Shown here piece by piece: positions 4,126 to 5,701 of a DNA stretch of 5,701 bases. The stretch comes from Nanobdellota archaeon (GTDB lineage: Archaea > Nanobdellota > Nanobdellia > Woesearchaeales > CG1-02-33-12). Within the stretch, counting starts at the first letter, position 1. Each line of letters begins with the position of its first letter. The notes beneath the pieces were generated by a model, which saw nothing but the letters and a program-made list of their open reading frames with translations, searched no databases and was not told the origin of the DNA. The position numbers were made by a program, and so were the translations under genes. The DNA lies in NCBI GenBank assembly GCA_018901315.1, contig JAHIFA010000035.1, positions 1 to 5,701 of the forward strand, given 5' to 3'.

Positions 4126-5701
4126 ATGCCTACAATAACTTTAGATAAAAAAGATGTAATGAAGCTTGTTGGAAAGGAAATTCCAGATGAAAAGCTAAAA
4201 AATAGAATCTCAATGCTTGGAACTGACTTGGAAAAGGTTGATGATTCTGAGATTACAGTAGAAGTATTTCCCAACAGGCCTGATTTATTATCTGAAGAAG
4301 GTTTTGCAAGGGCATTATCATCTTTTATCGGTGTTAAGACAGGATTAAGAAAATACGATGTAAAAAAATCTTTGTTTAAGGTTAATGTTGACAGCTCTGT
4401 TGAAAATGTAAGGCCATTCATAAGATGCGCTATTCTTAAGAATGTTGATTTAACTGATGAAGCAATAAAAAGCCTGATGCAATTGCAGGAGAAACTGCAT
4501 CTAACACATGGGAGGAAAAGAAGAAAAGTTGCAATAGGTGTTCATGATTTTGATGCAATAAAATTTCCTTTGGTCTATAAGGCTGTAAAGCCAGATGCAA
4601 TATCTTTTGTTCCATTGGACATGACAGCAAAAATGAATCTTGCCGAGATATTGGTAAAACACCCAAAAGGAAAGGATTATGCCTTTGTTTTAGAAAGGCT
4701 TTCAAAATATCCAGTTATAATTGATGCAAAAGATAATGTTGTCTCTTTTCCACCAATTATTAATGGAATTGTAACACAGGTTAGAGAGAAAACAAAAAAT
4801 CTTTTTGTTGATGTGACTGGAACTGATGTTAATGCAGTTACCCAAGCACTGAATATTTTAGTTGCAAGCTTAGCAGACAGGGGAGCAGAGATTTATTCTC
4901 TTGATGTCGGGGGAGTTGTCAGCCCTGATTTAAAACCAAGAAAAATGAAAGTAGAGCTAAATTATGTTAATAAATTACTTGGTCTTAATCTTAATGAAAA
5001 AAAGTTTGTTGAACTGCTTGAAAAAATGGGCCTTGGCTATGATAAAGAGGTTTTGATTCCTGCATATAGAGGAGATATAATCCATCCGGTTGATGTTGTT
5101 GAGGCAGCTGCAATTGCATACGGATATGAGAATTTTCAGCCAGAGATTCCCAATCTTGCAACTATTGCAGAGGAAAATTCTTTTGAAAAATTTAAAACAA
5201 AAGTTGCAAATATTTTGGTTGGTTTGGGAATGATTGAGACAAATACTTATAATATAACCAACAAAGAAAATTTAAATAAAAAAATGAATCTTGAGCTTGG
5301 CTGTGTTGAGCTTTCAAATGCCTTAACAAAGGATTATAATGTCTTGAGGTCATGGATGATTCCAAGCCTGATGGATGTTTTAAAAAGCAATAAAAACCGA
5401 GAGTTTCCACAGAAGATATTTGAGATGGGTGTATGCTTTAAAGAAAATAAAGAAAAAGAAACAGGTGTTGAGGAATTCACAAGACTTGCTGTTTTAATTT
5501 CACATACTAAAGCAAACTTCACAGAAATAAAGCAGGTTTTGGATTATTTGTTTAATATGCTTGGCCTTGAATACAAAACAGAAGACACAGAGCATACAAG
5601 CTTTATCAGGGGAAGGGTTGGCAGAATAATAGTTGATGATAAGAAGCTGGCCTATATTGGAGAAATCTCACCAGAAGTAATCACAAACTGGGAACTGGAG
5701 A
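4126..5701 (+). CDS. pheT: phenylalanyl-tRNA synthetase beta subunit, cut by the right edge
   Basis: 525 codons are present from the ATG at 4126, and the frame is still open at 5700. Archaeal PheT is about 540-560 residues, and the sequence has already reached the usual C-terminal GEISPEV motif (513-519), so probably only a short tail is missing. This is the archaeal/eukaryotic form, without the bacterial N-terminal tRNA-binding (EMAP-like) and C-terminal anticodon-binding domains. Landmarks in order are PNRPDLL (49-55), AIGVHDFD (136-143), SFPPIING (207-214), FVDVTGTD (227-234), the B5 domain with PAYRGDIIHPVDVVE (312-326) and IAYGY (330-334), then the pseudo-catalytic domain with LSNALTKDYNVLRSWMIPSL and FEMGVCF. 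The B3/B4 region normally edits Tyr-tRNA-Phe. D229 and T231 have the D-x-T spacing of the archaeal editing pocket, so editing is probably intact. The gene starts 1 nt after pheS with no clear Shine-Dalgarno motif, which points to translational coupling and balanced subunits. Confidence 0.96.
   Translation, partial: MPTITLDKKDVMKLVGKEIPDEKLKNRISMLGTDLEKVDDSEITVEVFPNRPDLLSEEGFARALSSFIGVKTGLRKYDVKKSLFKVNVDSSVENVRPFIRCAILKNVDLTDEAIKSLMQLQEKLHLTHGRKRRKVAIGVHDFDAIKFPLVYKAVKPDAISFVPLDMTAKMNLAEILVKHPKGKDYAFVLERLSKYPVIIDAKDNVVSFPPIINGIVTQVREKTKNLFVDVTGTDVNAVTQALNILVASLADRGAEIYSLDVGGVVSPDLKPRKMKVELNYVNKLLGLNLNEKKFVELLEKMGLGYDKEVLIPAYRGDIIHPVDVVEAAAIAYGYENFQPEIPNLATIAEENSFEKFKTKVANILVGLGMIETNTYNITNKENLNKKMNLELGCVELSNALTKDYNVLRSWMIPSLMDVLKSNKNREFPQKIFEMGVCFKENKEKETGVEEFTRLAVLISHTKANFTEIKQVLDYLFNMLGLEYKTEDTEHTSFIRGRVGRIIVDDKKLAYIGEISPEVITNWELE

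Noticed and set aside
4095..4705. Minus-strand open frames antisense to the start of pheT
   Set aside because: They are antisense to conserved PheT motifs and have no recognisable features.

Overview
The window looks like a piece of an AT-rich archaeal genome, most likely a small-genome DPANN lineage (Woesearchaeota/Pacearchaeota-like). The reasons are the archaeal/eukaryotic-type layout of both phenylalanyl-tRNA synthetase subunits, TATA-box promoters close to start codons, an almost complete lack of Shine-Dalgarno sequences, and AGA/ATA-rich codon use. The lineage is inferred from style and was not tested by a search.

Layout. Positions 1-124 may hold the last codons of a gene entering from the left, but this is weak. 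Positions 89-245 hold a dense cluster of nested inverted and direct repeats that could fold into several competing hairpins; no gene explains it. Positions 246-474 are AT-rich non-coding sequence ending in a TATA-type promoter. A six-helix membrane protein gene (475-1035, +) follows. It meets a minus-strand pair tail to tail through a shared CTAG. That pair is an uncharacterised membrane-associated protein (1294-2184, -) and a small protein with a hibernation-factor-like (HPF/RaiA) layout (1032-1334, -). The two overlap by 41 bp and are probably one operon.

A 233-bp divergent intergenic region (2185-2417) separates that operon from the pheS-pheT operon on the plus strand. Between 2277 and 2416 it holds five exact copies of an 11-bp element, GTGGTAATTAA, at 29-39 bp spacing. 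The last copy abuts the pheS start codon. pheS (2418-4124) is complete and carries an extra N-terminal segment of about 65 residues. Its first 40 residues resemble the small beta-rich leader domain of some transposases and archaeal Fic proteins rather than anything in a normal PheS. pheT begins 1 nt after the pheS stop and runs off the right edge at 5701, probably missing only its last few residues.

How the genes work together: PheS and PheT form the heterotetrameric enzyme that charges tRNA-Phe, with catalysis in PheS and editing and structural domains in PheT. The iterated element and the added N-terminal domain sit side by side at the front of this operon. They are the most unusual part of the window and suggest a dedicated, so far unidentified, control of pheST.
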